Assembly (NCBI GenBank): GCA_017163975.1
Contig: JAFFSR010000009.1
Location: 496,001-560,000, forward strand
DNA length: 64,000 nt
Reading direction: 5' to 3'
DNA from: Anastatus disparis
Taxonomy: Eukaryota > Arthropoda > Insecta > Hymenoptera > Eupelmidae
Shown: positions 1 through 15,020 of the stretch, one piece after another
Layout: each line of letters begins with the position of its first letter
Position numbering within the stretch: position 1 is the stretch's first letter
Program-made: the position numbers and the translations under genes
The notes under the pieces: model-generated
Database searches by the model: none
Told to the model about the DNA's origin: nothing
Seen by the model: the letters and a program-made list of their open reading frames with translations, nothing else

Positions 1-2310
1 ATAATTTTTAATATTTGATGATTTTGAAGTTTTCATTTTTTTTTTTAAATCTTTATGTCATGCTTTTTAAGAATTGAAGTGAAGTGATATAATAGAGAGA
101 TATTTTTGAAGTTTGAATAAAAAATAAAAAATTTGGAAAACTGTATTGTCGGTATTTTACATCCCCTACATAGAAAAATATTATTTATGTTTCATTTATC
201 CTTAAGTTAAATATTAAACAGTACCAACAATTTTGGTTGTTAACGAAATATTGTAAAAAGGGGAATGATAAAACTCGTTTTTGCACATCTCGATACATAC
301 ATTCTATTTTTGTATATATAAGAGCATATTACTCTTCCAAGCGACGCAAGGCAATTTGTCCTTCGACAAATTAATTTCTTAAAATACTTGGCAACAAAAA
401 AAAAAGAAGAAAAGAACGCCATGCCGACCCTGACAGACGCACTTTTATTTGCGCCCAACAGCAGTACCGCCGCACCACCGCCAGGCACCAGCAACAGCAG
501 CAGCAGCAGCCGTGCTTCATGGCTTGTCATTTTTTATTCTCCTTTTTCTTTCTTATTTCGGAGAATATCTTCGCGAGAGATAAAAAAAGGAAAGAAATAT
601 AACACGCTCGCAAAGCAATTTCGCCAATCGTTGTCAACATCGTCCTTGACACATCTTTTAAATGCTAAAAATATATATTTTAAACAACTTATCAAGAATA
701 TTATGATCAAGCTGTTTTATTTTTTTTTTCGATTATTTTTATGCACTTAAAAAAACATGTACTTATATCAAGCTCGATTTCCTGACTATACTTGATAAAT
801 ATTGGTCAGAAATCAGGATTACAAATCTTGCGAGTTTTATCGATGTGTATAAAGTGTGCGAATATTTTTAATGCCCGTTTATACACGAAAGAATATTAAC
901 GGCTTTCATTACTTTGAAATAGATACTTTTCGTTTATTTATGTGGTATTTCGCGTCAAAGGCGCTCCGAGTTATATATTTTGTAAAATCGATTTTCCAGT
1001 CACGTGCGCTACAACCGATAGTGTTAAAACTTATAGTTTTTAACCCAACTGTTAATTTAGTATGAAATATTAATACGATAATTGCATGTAACGACGGGAA
1101 AGGTGTCATTTGGAAATTTATCTATGATTTTTTCATAGGCTAGAAATATTATTGAAATATTATTGAAATTTTTGTTAATTATTTACGTACTCTTGTATAG
1201 TAACTTTTTTCTTTTTTATTTTATTAAATTAACAAATTATGGGAAAAGGTGTTAGAAAGTCATTAATAATTCAGGCAAACATTCTTTAAATAATCAATTC
1301 TACAGAAACCAGTTACACGTGTTGCAACTATAAAATATGACGGAAAAAAAAATCAATTAATTAATTTAAATAATAGAATAATTTATAAATCAAAACTTAA
1401 ATATATCGTTCTTAGATAAAATCGTCAACAATCATGCGAATTTAATCGTAATTTTTACTTAACGAGCGATGATACCCATGGATAAAGAATATAATCACAC
1501 ATTTATCCTACTGCAGCCAAAGCAAAACCGTTCGTATATATACGTGTATACTGAAAACCGGTTCAAAATTTTTTTTTTTCTTCACATCTTGTTTAAACGT
1601 CGATCTAAGGAGCGCCCTTCCTACAGCTTTTTCCAGTGGATCTAACGTATATAGCCACCTATAGCCTACAGGCTGAAAACTTGTTTTAGAATTTGTGTAT
1701 AAGCACGCCGTGAGTTTATATGCAGTAAACATATGGATGATTGATAATAGAGAAATTTTACAATTACGTTTTTATCTTTAATCTGGATTTAGAGTTTAGG
1801 GTGAATTCGCGTTATTTTATGAGAATAACATTTAATTAAATGGATCTTCCATTCTTATTAAAACTCTATTAATTGAAGAAAATTTGTAAATTTATTTGGC
1901 TGAGCTTTGAATGGAGAATCATACAATAATTCATTCCTGCAACGAAAGAAAGCGTACAATTTAAACTTTTTAATTACGATGAAAAATAATGATTATTTTA
2001 TTGCTCTAGTCGTTAGTCCGTTAATTCAAAGGGAAGTTTCGCTAACAAACGATTGGTTTTCATTCATAATACCAAACGATATAATAAGACTCTTAATCAT
2101 TCAACGAATTTCAATGGCTTTAAATTGATTTCCGCAATCTTCCCTGCTATCATTAATCCTTAACAGTATCACAAAAAAAAAAGGCCAACAGCACAATGAG
2201 AGACTTTCGTATTTCGTTTCTCACTTTTAATACCGGCCCTTATATACAAGCAAACAAGAGGTTAACGTATTCTTTATTTTTTCTTTCTCTCTCTATATAT
2301 AATTGTTTAT

Positions 2311-2350
2311 CATTTGAATTTTCTCTTCGCCATTTGAATTTTCTCCTCAC
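2311..2350. repeat. 20-bp tandem duplication
   Basis: CATTTGAATTTTCTCTTCGC is followed directly by CATTTGAATTTTCTCCTCAC, 18 of 20 identical. This is a recent local duplication in otherwise unremarkable intron sequence. Confidence 0.85.
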
Positions 2351-5220
2351 CATAATTATCGTTAAGAAACGATCCTTAGATTACCCATTCTCTGATTTCT
2401 TATACTTGACGTATTATAATGCTGTATATATGAACTCGGCGCGTGAAATACTCAATTTAAACTCGAGGAGAAGAAAGTTTCTATTGTTATTTAAAAAGCA
2501 TCAATGTGCGAAGTTTAGTGCAAACGATACATCTGGAGGCGGCGGCGGCAATATGCTTATCCATTAAAATGAACGAATGTTCATCATGTGTTCCCGCATC
2601 GTTTCAGTTTGAACTTGTGTTTTGCACTTATTGTTTTATCGTCTGTGGATACGTACACGTATAGTTATACATGCTATGCTTAGATATGAAAAATTAGAGA
2701 CAGTGTGGGTTTTCTTCATTCAATGCAAATTGTCGAAAGAGAAAATATGCGATGTTGGGTAGAGAAATTTGAGGAAAGGATGACAATGACATGTGTACGT
2801 GCAGATATAGTGAATCCATCAAACGTTTTTGTCTTCCTCAATTTAGAGGAAATACTTTAAGGATTAAGTTTATTCTGAAATATTATCATATTTCATTCCA
2901 TATAAAAATTTTTACATTTAAAAAATTAATAAATATAATTATATATTTAAAAAGTTATTTCGCCAACTTAAACATTTTCAAAGCTCCTCTCTTCGTATAC
3001 TCAATCTTAATAATAATTCTTATCATATAAATACATATGAAGAATTTAAAGTATACACACATAGCTGAAATCATAAAAGCGACTTGACGTTTATATACTT
3101 CCATGTGTATATAAAGTCTCTAATGCAGATAGTCGCACATCTCAAAACCGCCATGTGACTGAGAGAAATACTGCAGATGTCGGATTGTCTGTACTACATA
3201 GAAAAGGAGAAAGAGAAAGGGGGAAAAAGAGAGAAAGAGCGATAACGATAGCAGATGTAAGATAGCGCGTTTACGTCCGCAAGAGAGCCAAGAGAGGTTC
3301 TCTCTCTCTCGATATGAATTTATTTCTGTCGCGACTTATATTTATGAAAGCTGATAGCGTCTCTTATGCTGCTACAGTGTATAGTTTAAGCTTGATCGAG
3401 TTTCCTTTTAGCTCTCTTTTATGTTTATATATTATACGAGTATAGCGGAAATGTATGCGTGGGTTCGTGCACAGAGATTTCGTACTTATTGAGAATTTTG
3501 GAGAAGAGAAAAGTGACCTTTGTCACGAGTTATATGCTTCTTTTATTGTAGAATTTTTTTTATTCTTTTAACAGTACAGTTTATCTCGCTCGAAACTCCC
3601 AGAACACACAAAGGTTAGTTGTGTAAAAAGAGAGATAGGTATTTAGAGTATGAAAGGATATGAATACTGGTTTGTTCAGCTGCAATATATAAATCGATTA
3701 GAAATCTGAATTAATCTGTTGGTTAAAGTTTATCAGGTACGATGACCTTTCTGCTGCGAAAAAAAGCAAATAACTCTTTATTTCGATATTTCAATAAGTC
3801 AAACGAGTATGAAGAAAATGAAATTTAACGTGTAAGCTCTATACTTCTATTCTAGAATGCCAGCGAGAGAGAGAGAGAAAGAAAGAGAGAGGAATAGAGA
3901 ATTGACTGTTGCACGGAAATTCGCGAAAGACAGAGAGACAGAGAGGTTTGTACGTGATATACACGAGGTTGTTGCCCTTTATAAACCGACCGAGTAAACT
4001 GGTCGTCGCAATGGTGCTGTGCGCAAACGTTTCAAGCGAGAAAATCGGCCCAGTAACTACTACCACTCCAGCACACAGAAAAACATACAGTTTTGCAATA
4101 AGCGTGACTTTCACGAGGAAGAGAGAGAGAGAGATGAGTTCGTGTCTAACGTGGGAGTTTTAATTTTTCTTTTATTATTACAAAACTACATTACAAAATG
4201 ATTCAGATCTACTTGAATTAAAGCATACGAAAACTGTACAATTGTATGAATTTGGTGCAGATGAAAGCGCATTAGTGTTAATTTTTTCTATTCAATCGTG
4301 CCTAATTATACGTATCTGCATGTGTGTTGATAAATAAAGGGTCAAGGCTGTGTACCGGTATTTCCATTTAATTAAAAGCCTAATTTAATGCTTCTTTGAT
4401 ATGTAGATTTGATAAGAAATTATTGGCATACTTCATTACATAAATTAACATAAATTAAGCACTACTACACTTTAACTCCACAATGGAATATAAATAAGTT
4501 CAGGAAGAATGAAGGTGAAAGTTTATATTTAAAAAAGAGCTTATTATAAAAAAAAGGCGTTGTACGGAACGTCTGTTAAGAATATTAAAGAACACCGCAT
4601 CTTAGAGACGAGAATGTATAGAGAAGTCGCGCGCTGGAGAGATAAAGCAGCGTGTACAAAGAAGCGTAGGAGAAGCCTTGAATCGTAGCGCGGGATCGCG
4701 TGTGGGTCGTCGTCATCATCATCATCATCAGAGATTACAGCAAAAGAGAGCTTGGCTTTATGCCTACTATATATAGTGTTTCTTACACTTTATAAGTGTC
4801 TTGATTCTCGCGAAAATGAGCATAGAAAGAGAGAGATACATACATATATGAGCGGAATATAACGCTCAAAGTAATGATAAAGCAGAGCAGAAAAGCGATT
4901 TCTTCGCTATTATATTTTCTAGAAATTAACGACTTTAAACGCACATTTTTATTACGAAATCTTTTCATTTGCACTCGTAGTCGAGTTATCTATATGCAAA
5001 ACAGTAGAATGATTCATTTTTTTCAAAGAATAATTTATGTTTCAGCTAATTTAAAATCATGAAAGATTATTCTGTAATTTTTCTGCAAACATAAAAATTG
5101 AACATGATTTTTTTCAACATTATTTGATTTAGTTGAGAATTTGAAAAAAAATAACTAGTAGTATACTAACAACAATCAGTAAAACCCAGTTACTAGAGAA
5201 ATGTGTATATATGTATAAAA

Positions 5221-5400
5221 GAGTCGCACACAGGGGCCTAGCTAGCTTTCTATTCGTTTCCCGTCAATTAACCGGGCGCCGACGTCGACCCTGATTCCAG
5301 TTATGCGAATGCGAATGTATAAGCTGCTCTCTCGTATAATGGGCTGCTCGCGTGCACAGCTCGGCTTAACTCATATAATATCGGTACACTAACACTGTAT
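5221..5400. other. GC island (about 50% GC)
   Basis: GC is about 50% over 180 bp, against roughly 30% around it. It contains GGGGCCTAGCTAGC, CCGGGCGCCGACGTCGACC and GCGAATGCGAATG. No open frame or RNA signature was found. A conserved enhancer is plausible but unproven. Confidence 0.4.
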
Positions 5401-8400
5401 ACAGCGAACGAAGATCACATAGCCAATCTTCGTATACTCGAGTTTACCATATATGTACCGTACATATGGGTTATTCTTTATGATTGGGTCACTAGATCGA
5501 ATTGCTTCAGTTTGTATTTGTAGATTTTTAAATGCAATGAATATGTATACGAAAATTTAACAATATTTAATTAAAGTTCATGAAAAATATCTACAAAATT
5601 TTGAACAATAAAATTAAAAAAATAAAATATTAGTAGTATGGCTAAATTCAAAATTTAATGCATAATTATGATTGTAAATTATTAGTGTTTGGAAAACTAT
5701 AAAAAAGATTAAAAAGAAAGAAGCATTCTTGACCTTGAGATAATAAATAGAATGCTCCATATGTATTAAAATGTATAATCTCGTTCACAAAGTCCCGTAC
5801 CTCCTAACCCTTTTCTCTCGCTCTCTTTATTTTTTTTTTTCAAGAGCAGCCTGTACATACACGTCTCACTCATTGCCATGTGTCTTTGTCGTTTTCTCGA
5901 TGGCACAGCACTCCATCTTTCTCGAATTTTTCTTGCTTCTCTTTACATATGTAACCTCTTTTTTTATTCTCATGCGCTATAGAGAAAAGCAAGACTCAAA
6001 CTTCCCACGGGAAAGAAACGAGCTACTACTGCTGACTTCTGCGCGAAAAACTCGTCTGCGAGATATAACCGGAGAGACTTTCTTTCTCTCCGCATCTTTT
6101 TTCTTTCTTTTTTGTATTATTTTTTTTGTTGTTGTCTTTTTTCTTAACGCAAATATATTAAAGCTGTAACGGCCTTTTCTATTCTTGAATGCCATAAAGA
6201 TATACAAATGTGATGGATTTTATTTTCTTTACGCAAAAGCAATTCGATGACTGAAGGAAGAGGCGTATTGTGGTTATATATAGTCGAATAAGTAATGAGT
6301 AGAAAAGAAGGAGAGAGAGAGGGAAGTGCAAAGTAATGCAAATAAAGCAGGCTCGTCGATGATAAGTCGCCCTTCTGACAACGTCGTTATTAATGAAAAT
6401 GTTGCTTGCTTTGGGCTCTCTCTCTCTCTTTTTTCTTCCTCTCGTTCTCTCTTTCGAGTCATTCAAGAGAGCAAACGCTCTACGGCAGTTTTGCTAATAA
6501 AAGCTTATTCGCGGTCATTAACGAACATAAACGACTTTACGTGAGCGCCCTTTCTCTTTATGTGTGCTAATACATAAATATATCTTAGCAAAGAGTACGC
6601 GCGCATTTGTTTTTTACTCGTTATTATTTTCAATCGCACAATGAATGGGAAAAGTCTCCCTCCTCTTTCTTCTTTACTTCAATAATATAACGTCCGATTA
6701 TGCGTATATGGTACCTCGCATTCAATAATATAATAAATGTAATCTCCCCTCTTTTAGAATTTGTACGGAAAAGTATTAACCGAACTCAACGATCCTCTGA
6801 TTCTTAGTTCTGATATATACATGTAGTATACGTACGTATACGCAAAATTTAAAGCTCTAACAAAGACGCAATGAATGTACACGCTGATAATCATTAATGT
6901 TTAAGCAAGTCGAGATATACGTTATGCTTTACAAAAGGAGCGAGATTAAACAAACCGAGGTCGTGACCCTGACGAAAACTTGTAGCTTTTGTGTATTAAA
7001 TTAACACAATGAAAACATGCGAGATTCCTTTTTTTTTCATACGGTTTTAAAAAATTACCGTTTACGAGGTATGTTTCATGCATCAAGTTTCAAGATAAGA
7101 GGTTTTTCGAGATAAAAATTTTTTCTTTTACAATTTGAATATTAAAAAATAATTCAAAGAGTATGGCTCAAAATAATCTTAAATTACTTTTTAAAAATAA
7201 TAATGCTAATTTGCTCGTAATTCTCCATAGGAATTCTACTCAACACTCTTAGAGTTTATTCTCGTCTTCTCTCGAATGAAAAATCTACATCAGCCGTATT
7301 AAGTTTTCCTCACGTGCGTATCTTTCTTTGCTGAATAGAGGAAAGAATGTACACGAGACATCCGTCAAGTGTGCATATTTTTCCAAGACCTTTTTTTTTT
7401 TATTTTTCATTCAATTGCACTTTCTATGCGTATTCGATCCAACGCGACTCGACGACTCACGCATCTCATAAATAAACATTTTTCTATGCGTCATGAGTTG
7501 CTAAGCTTTTTCGCACATTTAATGTATATATATATATACATGCATACGACGCCAATGGATTGAATGATAGAAAAGAAATTAGCGAGATAAGTTTTATTTG
7601 CTTCGAGAAATGTTTTAATGTGTCATGTGCTGTGAGATGCTGAGTTGTGGGAAAGGATGAGAATAAAAGATTATTTTTAAAGAAAAACAAATTACAAGTA
7701 CAAATTAACACCAAAAATATTCGTTCAATTTTATTTTGGATAAACATTAAGGTCAGCTCTTTGAAGTTGGTTAAATATAATTAAAAATGTTTAAAAATAC
7801 ATGCGAATGAAACGTACATAAATAACTGATTCCTTTTGTAATAATAAACCGGTTCTGCCGTATATCCAATAAAGTTTCACGGTCGTCGCATTACGTATGA
7901 GTGTTTGTGTACATATAAACCATAAATCCCATAAAAAAAAAAAATAAATAAATAAAAAGAAAGTACGTTTATCCCGATAAGAAAGTAAAAGAAAATCGAG
8001 AATTAGTGCACACGTAGCCTTGAACATATTATCAATAGGCTGTCAAGAAAATCAAGTGGCTTCAGCTTAAAGCTACGGCCAAATGCCGACGTAAATCCAG
8101 ACATTGTAACTATGTTTTTTTTTTGTTCGCATATACAGAACAACATAACAGTTTGCTTCGTTTGGCTCTTGTCCAATTCGTCTCTCTCTTTTTTATTCCT
8201 TTTGCTCTCATCGATTGATCAGAGATCAATTTTTTTTTTCAGGAAAAAAGAGAGAAAGAGAACCGGCTGTTGAATTTGCTCCGAATTGGCTAATTTTTTT
8301 TTACGTTTCGATAACTTGCTTCTTGCTCGAATAGTATGTTGAGAAAGTTTAAGGGACAAGGGTAAAGTGTATAGGTATATTTAGAGGTTGTATTATTATG

Positions 8401-10899
8401 CTTCGATTACTTTGTTTAACCACATTTAAATTTTGCTGAGTAAAGAAGAAATCGCATGTGTTCGATAACTTTAGTTGGCTTTCAGTTAAGGTTTTGTCCA
8501 TTTTAACTTCTAGAATTCGAAGACTTATATTGTACAACTTTTTTATTCCTCTTTTCTTATATTTCTTTGCCTTCAAAACTTTATCTCTCGATCAAAAAAA
8601 GTCTAATCAAACGTATTCGGGAACGTTGAAGGATAAATTGAAGGATTCCGTATAACAAAGTTGATAAAACATGATTTCTCATGTTCCTGAAAAGAATAAG
8701 GAAGATGGGTATAAATTTCAATATAGAAACTTTATTAATTGTTTTTAAAAACTATTAATTATTTTCAGTAAAATATATAGATTTTCAAAATTATTTGTAA
8801 AATTTAAATTCAGTTCTTAATAAATATTATTTCGAAGTTTTTATATCAATAATAAAATAAATTTTAATAAAATTAAATTATATTTAACGATTTATCTTGC
8901 AACAGTTTAACCTACAAAAAAAAAGGTGAAAAACTTGAGAAATAGATAATCTTAACTACAAAGTACAGAAGGAAACTTGATTCTTATGCCGCAACATCAT
9001 AAAAATGCCGATCAGAACAAAAAAAAAGGTAGCACCAAGCAGCAGCACATCTGAAATTCTTTCTCAACAAACTACAACAACTCGCCAAAAAGCGTGAGCT
9101 ACATTAACTTTTGAGTCTCGACACCTGCGGCGTAACTCAAACCGCGAAAATTTCGCAAAAAAAAAATGCGACATGCTAGTGCAATTTCAACTACATGGCA
9201 AGTTTATATAAATCGGTGCGGACGTGACGCAAATTTTAATGTAGTTTAACACAAAAAATAAAGCGAACACCTCACTACACAGTTTAAATGAAAAACTTTT
9301 GGCGTTAAGTGGCCTCTCCGAGTCTTTTTGCATAATGATCTTCCTCTGTCAGCTTTCCCTTTTTTTTATTCATATTATAATATAATGACAACGTTGGCTG
9401 CAAATAAAGAAGACGATGTATACGTAACTTATTTGCATGTAAAACCCAACTCGCGACCTTTATCTAATAAGATGCACGAACAAAAAACCAAAAAGAGAAA
9501 AAAAATAAGCAGAAAACCTTAAATAGCTAAAACTAACAGAGAGAAAAGGAGACAGATAAAAAGTTTAATATGCAAATATAATGTTTGATTTGTTAGGTTT
9601 GAAAAATAAGTGCAACATCTTTTTCTTCTTCGCTTTAATGACTCATTCATGAAGAAAGAGCGTTAATTCAAGCGTTGACTCTCCCGGTGCATGTGTATAC
9701 GTGCATGATGAAGGTCAATTTAATCTTTTCGGTGCATGAAGCCGAAGGCAAAGCCATTGGTTATATACTTGATATGTGCTTTTAAGGAGACATAAAGTAG
9801 ATTTATGCCTCGCATAAAAATTTATATCTAGAAAGTTTTTTTTCTTCTTCTCTGTTCGAATAGAAAAGTTCTGTAAGGTCTTACTCTTAAATAAATAAGA
9901 AAGTTTTCAGATAATTCTGATTTATAATTCTATAAGAAAATTTGTTAAATTAAATATTCGAAATTTTTTAAACATTAAATTCAAAAATTTTCTTATAGAA
10001 CAAACTGAAAAGCCGCGGTCATTGATGCGTGTTTAATAGTCAAAGCAAATTGAAATTTTTTTTTTTTTTCAAAGTTGTGAGACATTGCAAATCAGCATAT
10101 AGTATCTCTTCTCAAAGCTTGCATAAGCGTCGTTGGTGAGTTGTTTCATGCGCCTTGAAAAAGGTCGTTGCGCTGCTGCTGCTGCTGCCTGTCGTTCACT
10201 TTGATTCTCAATGGCGCTCGACTCTTCGACGAATAAAATTGCAAAATGCTAATAATCCTCTCATTTTTTTCTGTACGTATTCTACGAATTTTAAATATCT
10301 TTCAAAGTGAATTGTATTTTCGTTAAAAGTTAATTTCTATGATTTTGTAAAATTGTTAAATTAAACTGCTTGTAATGGGGAAAAAAGTCATTTGCAAGTT
10401 GATATGAAAATTATATACAATTAAAATGCTATTAATATTGCTTAGAATTTTTTTTGCAGGTATAATTATAGATTAATCTTTTTATTAGCAACTATTGTAG
10501 GTACGTAACTTCCATACCAGCTTATGACCATTAAAAACATGCGTATATAGTTATCCTAAGCCTCTAACGCCCACCTCAGACTTTTTCGAATTAATCAAAG
10601 TAACGTGGATACTTATATATGCAATCTAAGCTACACGTCATTTGGCGTGTGTGCATATATGTATTATCCGTCAAGCTTTTTTTTTTATAAACTTAGACAG
10701 CACACGCATGCCAATAATACTATACTCGATAATGATCTACCATCTTTCAAAGCTGAAGAATGACTTTGCAACAAACAACATCAGCAACAACGACGACCAG
10801 TTTTAAATTTTAACATTTACTATTGGCCACAATGAAGTGTGCATACGTGTATAGGCGCCGGAAATATATAAATCCCTTTTCTCCGTTCTCCTTCCATAC

Positions 10900-11110
10900 A
10901 TTTATTTAACGTTTTCGCAGTGTGCTGCTATCTTGCTGTGAAATAGCCCCCGCGGTGTGTAATATATGTGGCCGTCGATATCTCGTGTGCGCTTATACGA
11001 CGGATGTGTATCACCGCTGCTATTCAACACAAGAGAATTTCTGCCGAGAAATACAGAACGAGCGTGCAGAATACACGTTGAGGAACAACTTTCGCGCGTT
11101 AAAAGCACGA
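10900..11110. other. GC island (about 48% GC), non-repetitive
   Basis: Sequence of high complexity with an open plus frame (10922-11116) that begins at GTG and contains CNICGRRYL but no partner His/Cys pair. It starts just after CGTTTTCGCAG, which resembles a splice acceptor on the plus strand. The peptide is not recognised. It could be a regulatory element or an exon of a nested gene; I favour regulatory. Confidence 0.3.
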
Positions 11111-12335
11111 TCGAAATAAGCAAGGATATTAACTCAAGATAAATGCAATGTTTAAATTAAATAAGTTTAATCTCGCGAAAATTACAATAAAATTTTTTAA
11201 GGATTTATTAATAATAGAACTTTACAACGAGGAAATTGTTAAATAAGAAAGTTGACACGAACAGGTTTTACTCGACTGCATTTGACATTAACAACGGCTT
11301 GCAAGGTATTACCCAAAAATTAATAAATGAAATATGAGCCAGGAAATTCTTGCTTTTCGCCATAAAATTAATCTTGTGGAATTATAAAAAATCTTATTGT
11401 TATTTTTAGTAAGTAATAAAAAAAAAAGCTTAAATAAATCTTGCAATAAGAAAAAGAGAATTTTTATCGATACACAATGGATCGATTATTAAATTACGCC
11501 TCATTGAACAAATACGTATATACTCCAGTCCAATGCGTATACATGTTTTTTCATAGCAAGAGTAAAATATATCTAGTCTTTGCTTGCCGTGGCACACGGT
11601 ACGTACACACTGAGAGTACTGCAGCAACACAGGAAATGGAGTGTCTGATCTTTTGCACAAGATCGTTTCATATAAAACTCTGGAGTAGAAAAATTTGCTC
11701 GATCAAGCGATGCACCTAAAATGTAATGCAATGCAACGCGCGCGCTAACCGCGAAGAGCAAATGAAGCAGAGCACGAGAATGAAACGAACGAAACGAACG
11801 GACGAAGAAGGGAGGAGGAGATGAGCGTCGATTAGCATTAATTTATCTTGCACGGTCGAGCGGACACAATAAAAATCCTGCGTTGCCGATCAGTATTAAA
11901 CTCAATGATGAACGAAGGAAGAAGCTGACATTGTATAGAAAAAAAAGGAACATACTCGTGGTTAGAACGGAAAAGAGACTTTTTTGCTCTTTTCTAAGAA
12001 ACTATAAAGCTACTTAAGGTAGTTGTGAAGAAATTCACTTCCAATTAGATTTTTATAGTATTTGCATGTTCCATTATTACTTACATCATATAAAGATTTT
12101 AGAAGGATTCACCGTATCTAAAGCGAGATTTAGAGTTTTCTCCATTTAAAAAGTAAACCCTAAAATAGCGAACTCTTTATTCAAATTATTGCTTTTAATT
12201 ATTATGTTATCTAAAGATAAACAACAAATATAATGTAAGAAATTGAAAATATGTAACCGCACAGTTATTTAATTATTTTAATTACAACACAATTTTTTGC
12301 TGATGAGAAATGCAAGAGAGAAGAAACTGAGAATC

Positions 12336-12459
12336 ATGGCAACACCGCCTTGAGCAAGCAGCACGTATTAAAACTTTTAAAGGAGTGGGGGTTAGAAAAA
12401 CACTCAAGGTACCAAGATACAGCAGTACGCAAATGATTTTTGAATGACGGTGTTGCCAT
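12336..12459. repeat. 12-bp inverted repeat ATGGCAACACCG
   Basis: ATGGCAACACCG at 12336-12347 is perfectly inverted as CGGTGTTGCCAT at 12448-12459. The ATGGCAAC half matches an RFX X-box half-site, and a single ATGGCAACAT also occurs at 53281. The 100 bp between them includes ACTCAAGGTACC. Confidence 0.5.
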
Positions 12460-14639
12460 TTTTCTGATCTACTGCGTGTAAGTTCGTTTACACGTACAGT
12501 TACAGCTAAGAAGTTCTTCACATACGGCATGTTTCGAAATAAACTTTTGATACCGACTGTAATACGCTTTTATCTGTGAAAAGTGACAACGTTGCTTCGC
12601 ATTAGTTCAAATGTATTTCTGAAATATTCAAGTGTTGTTAAGTTTATTAATGTCCTATATTGAACCATTTAATTTTTTTATTGCTATGTTCATTTGAAAT
12701 TAAAATAATTAGCATTATAGTTTATATTTAAAATTTTATTAGATACAATTTTTTTTTAAACACTAGATATAGAACCGTCAACTTTGCTAAAAATAATTTT
12801 AATCCATCACGTTTGTTTTTCTGCATTAAAAAATTCTTACATTATCGACAATGAATAAAAAATTAATATAAATATAAAATTTTCAAATTTTTCTCAGGCA
12901 ACAATGAATTGCGCAATCTTTAATTAAAATTGCTACACCAGAGACAAAATAAGGGTAAGAGAATAAAGTTTCGAGAAACATAGAAAGGGTTGGGTTATGC
13001 CGAAAAGTGCCTCGAGGTTGTTTCGGGACTTTTAACTGCCTCGTGCACTTGTCTTCTAATTATCACCTCGAGAGAAAGAGCATTTCTCCCTTAGCACTAT
13101 ATATTTCCATCTTCTTTGCCATTAGCCGTAATACTCGAACCTCATCTCAATTTATTTCAAAAATTTAACACGATCACTGATAAACATTTCTCCTCGTGTT
13201 GCAAATTTAAGGTTTTAATTTCATTTATCATTTTGTTATTATAAAAACAATTTTTATGTTTTGGAAAAAAGAGGAATTTGATGTTTGAAATTGTAAGACG
13301 TGAATAAAAATAATTCAAAAGTTTTTTATCACTACGTGGTTTTGATAAGAACATGAAAAAATAACATGTGAAAAATGGCATGTAAATTTATAGAAACGTG
13401 ACAAAATACATTGCGCCGAAGACTTTCTAGAACACTTGAATGTTTGAGGAGAGAGAGAGAAAAAAAAGAAAATATATTCTTATTTGAAAACGTGCCAAGA
13501 ACAAAAAAAAGCCTTAGAAAATACAACGTGGAAATAATAAAATTTTAAATTTATGTTGCAATTAGTTTCACGGTACATCTTTAATCTCAAATTTTTCATA
13601 TAACAACGTTGTAATAAAATAAATTCAATAATGAACGCTAAAGATTTTTTAACCGCATTATGTAAAACGAATGAATTTTTGAAAAATTGCATTTATAATG
13701 AAAATAAATTGGATGCACGTCCGTATCGTTAGATTAAATATTTGGGCTCATAAAGTTACATCACGTAATGTCGATTTGGTCAAGTTTATTCCTCCTTTTA
13801 GTAGAGACCCTTGGCATATAATATGTTCCATCGAAAATATCAGCACTTTCACTTATACGCCCCGAAGATACATCCACTCCCTGTAAATATACGAAGAAGA
13901 AGAAGAAGCTCTCTCTTTCTCTCCTCGCTATACTACGAAGCTTTGCGATCAAGAATCAAGACAAAGGGACGTTCGTCTGAGACTATACTTACGGTTGTCG
14001 TCGACGTCGACCCTCCTCCCAAGAACTCTTCAGAATTCAACTAGTACGTGTAGTGGTATGTATGTAACAAGAACACATATATACGCAATCCTGTGTGGTT
14101 TTATAGAAATACGAAGCTAGTACACACTACCCCCAAAAGCGTCTTTGACGCAAGAGAGAGAGGGTAAAAGCTAGGGTAAAGTCGTCACATAAAGCCGCCT
14201 TCATTTCTCTTCTATTGCCTCATCCTCTCAACACTATGTATTTCTGTATTTTTTTCTATTTTCGGGCTTTTACCCTGACGGCTTGGCTCTTATCTTTTGT
14301 TTTTCCTATAGGAGAGTTGCTTTGTCTGGCATAATTTTAGCTTATCTTTAACGTTTTCCTTTTTCATTATTTTCAATTTATTGTTTATGCTTCCTTTAAT
14401 GGATATTTGATAAAGTTGCAAATATTTAATTTTATCTGGACAATAAAGAGTAGTTAGATATGATTAGCATAATTTATACGTTAATTTGTTACTAAAATTT
14501 TTTTCTTTTAATAGTTATTTCTTGATCTTGTAATATGATCAAATTTGACTATGATTAATTCATTTTTACGTTCGTTTCTAAACTTATCAGTGATCTTGTC
14601 AAAATTATACGTTCTGAAATAATCATTAAATTACATAAC

Positions 14640-15020
14640 AGGGTGCGATTCAAAACCCATTTGATCGTAAGATCGTTAAGCCTGTTAATAGCAAATTTGG
14701 CGGACGTGTCCGAAGTTACACACAATAAAGAAAATTAATGCCTCCATTCTTTGGTAATACAATCCAAATAGTTTGACCAGGCTATCTTTACAAAATCCTG
14801 CATATTATTTCTACTCGCGTATATCAGAAACGACATAATCTCTTTAACGAAGATTCTCATCCACAAAGATCTTTATGTACGGGTTATGTAATTCAAAAGG
14901 GTCTGGATATAGTCAAAGAGAACAAATTGAATTGGAGAATACCCATCGGATATGGCTAGTATACTTAAGTTTAAGGGGTGATGCACTGCTGATACAATCA
15001 AGCTCCAGTCTTTGCATCTG
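14640..15020. other. High-complexity stretch without simple repeats
   Basis: About 36% GC and free of the homopolymers and GA/CT tracts found elsewhere. All frames are broken by stops. It includes TTTGCATCTGATTTGTC near its right end and GGCGGACGTGTCCG near 14700. Such compositional calm in a long intron is typical of conserved non-coding elements, or of an old transposon remnant. Confidence 0.3.
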
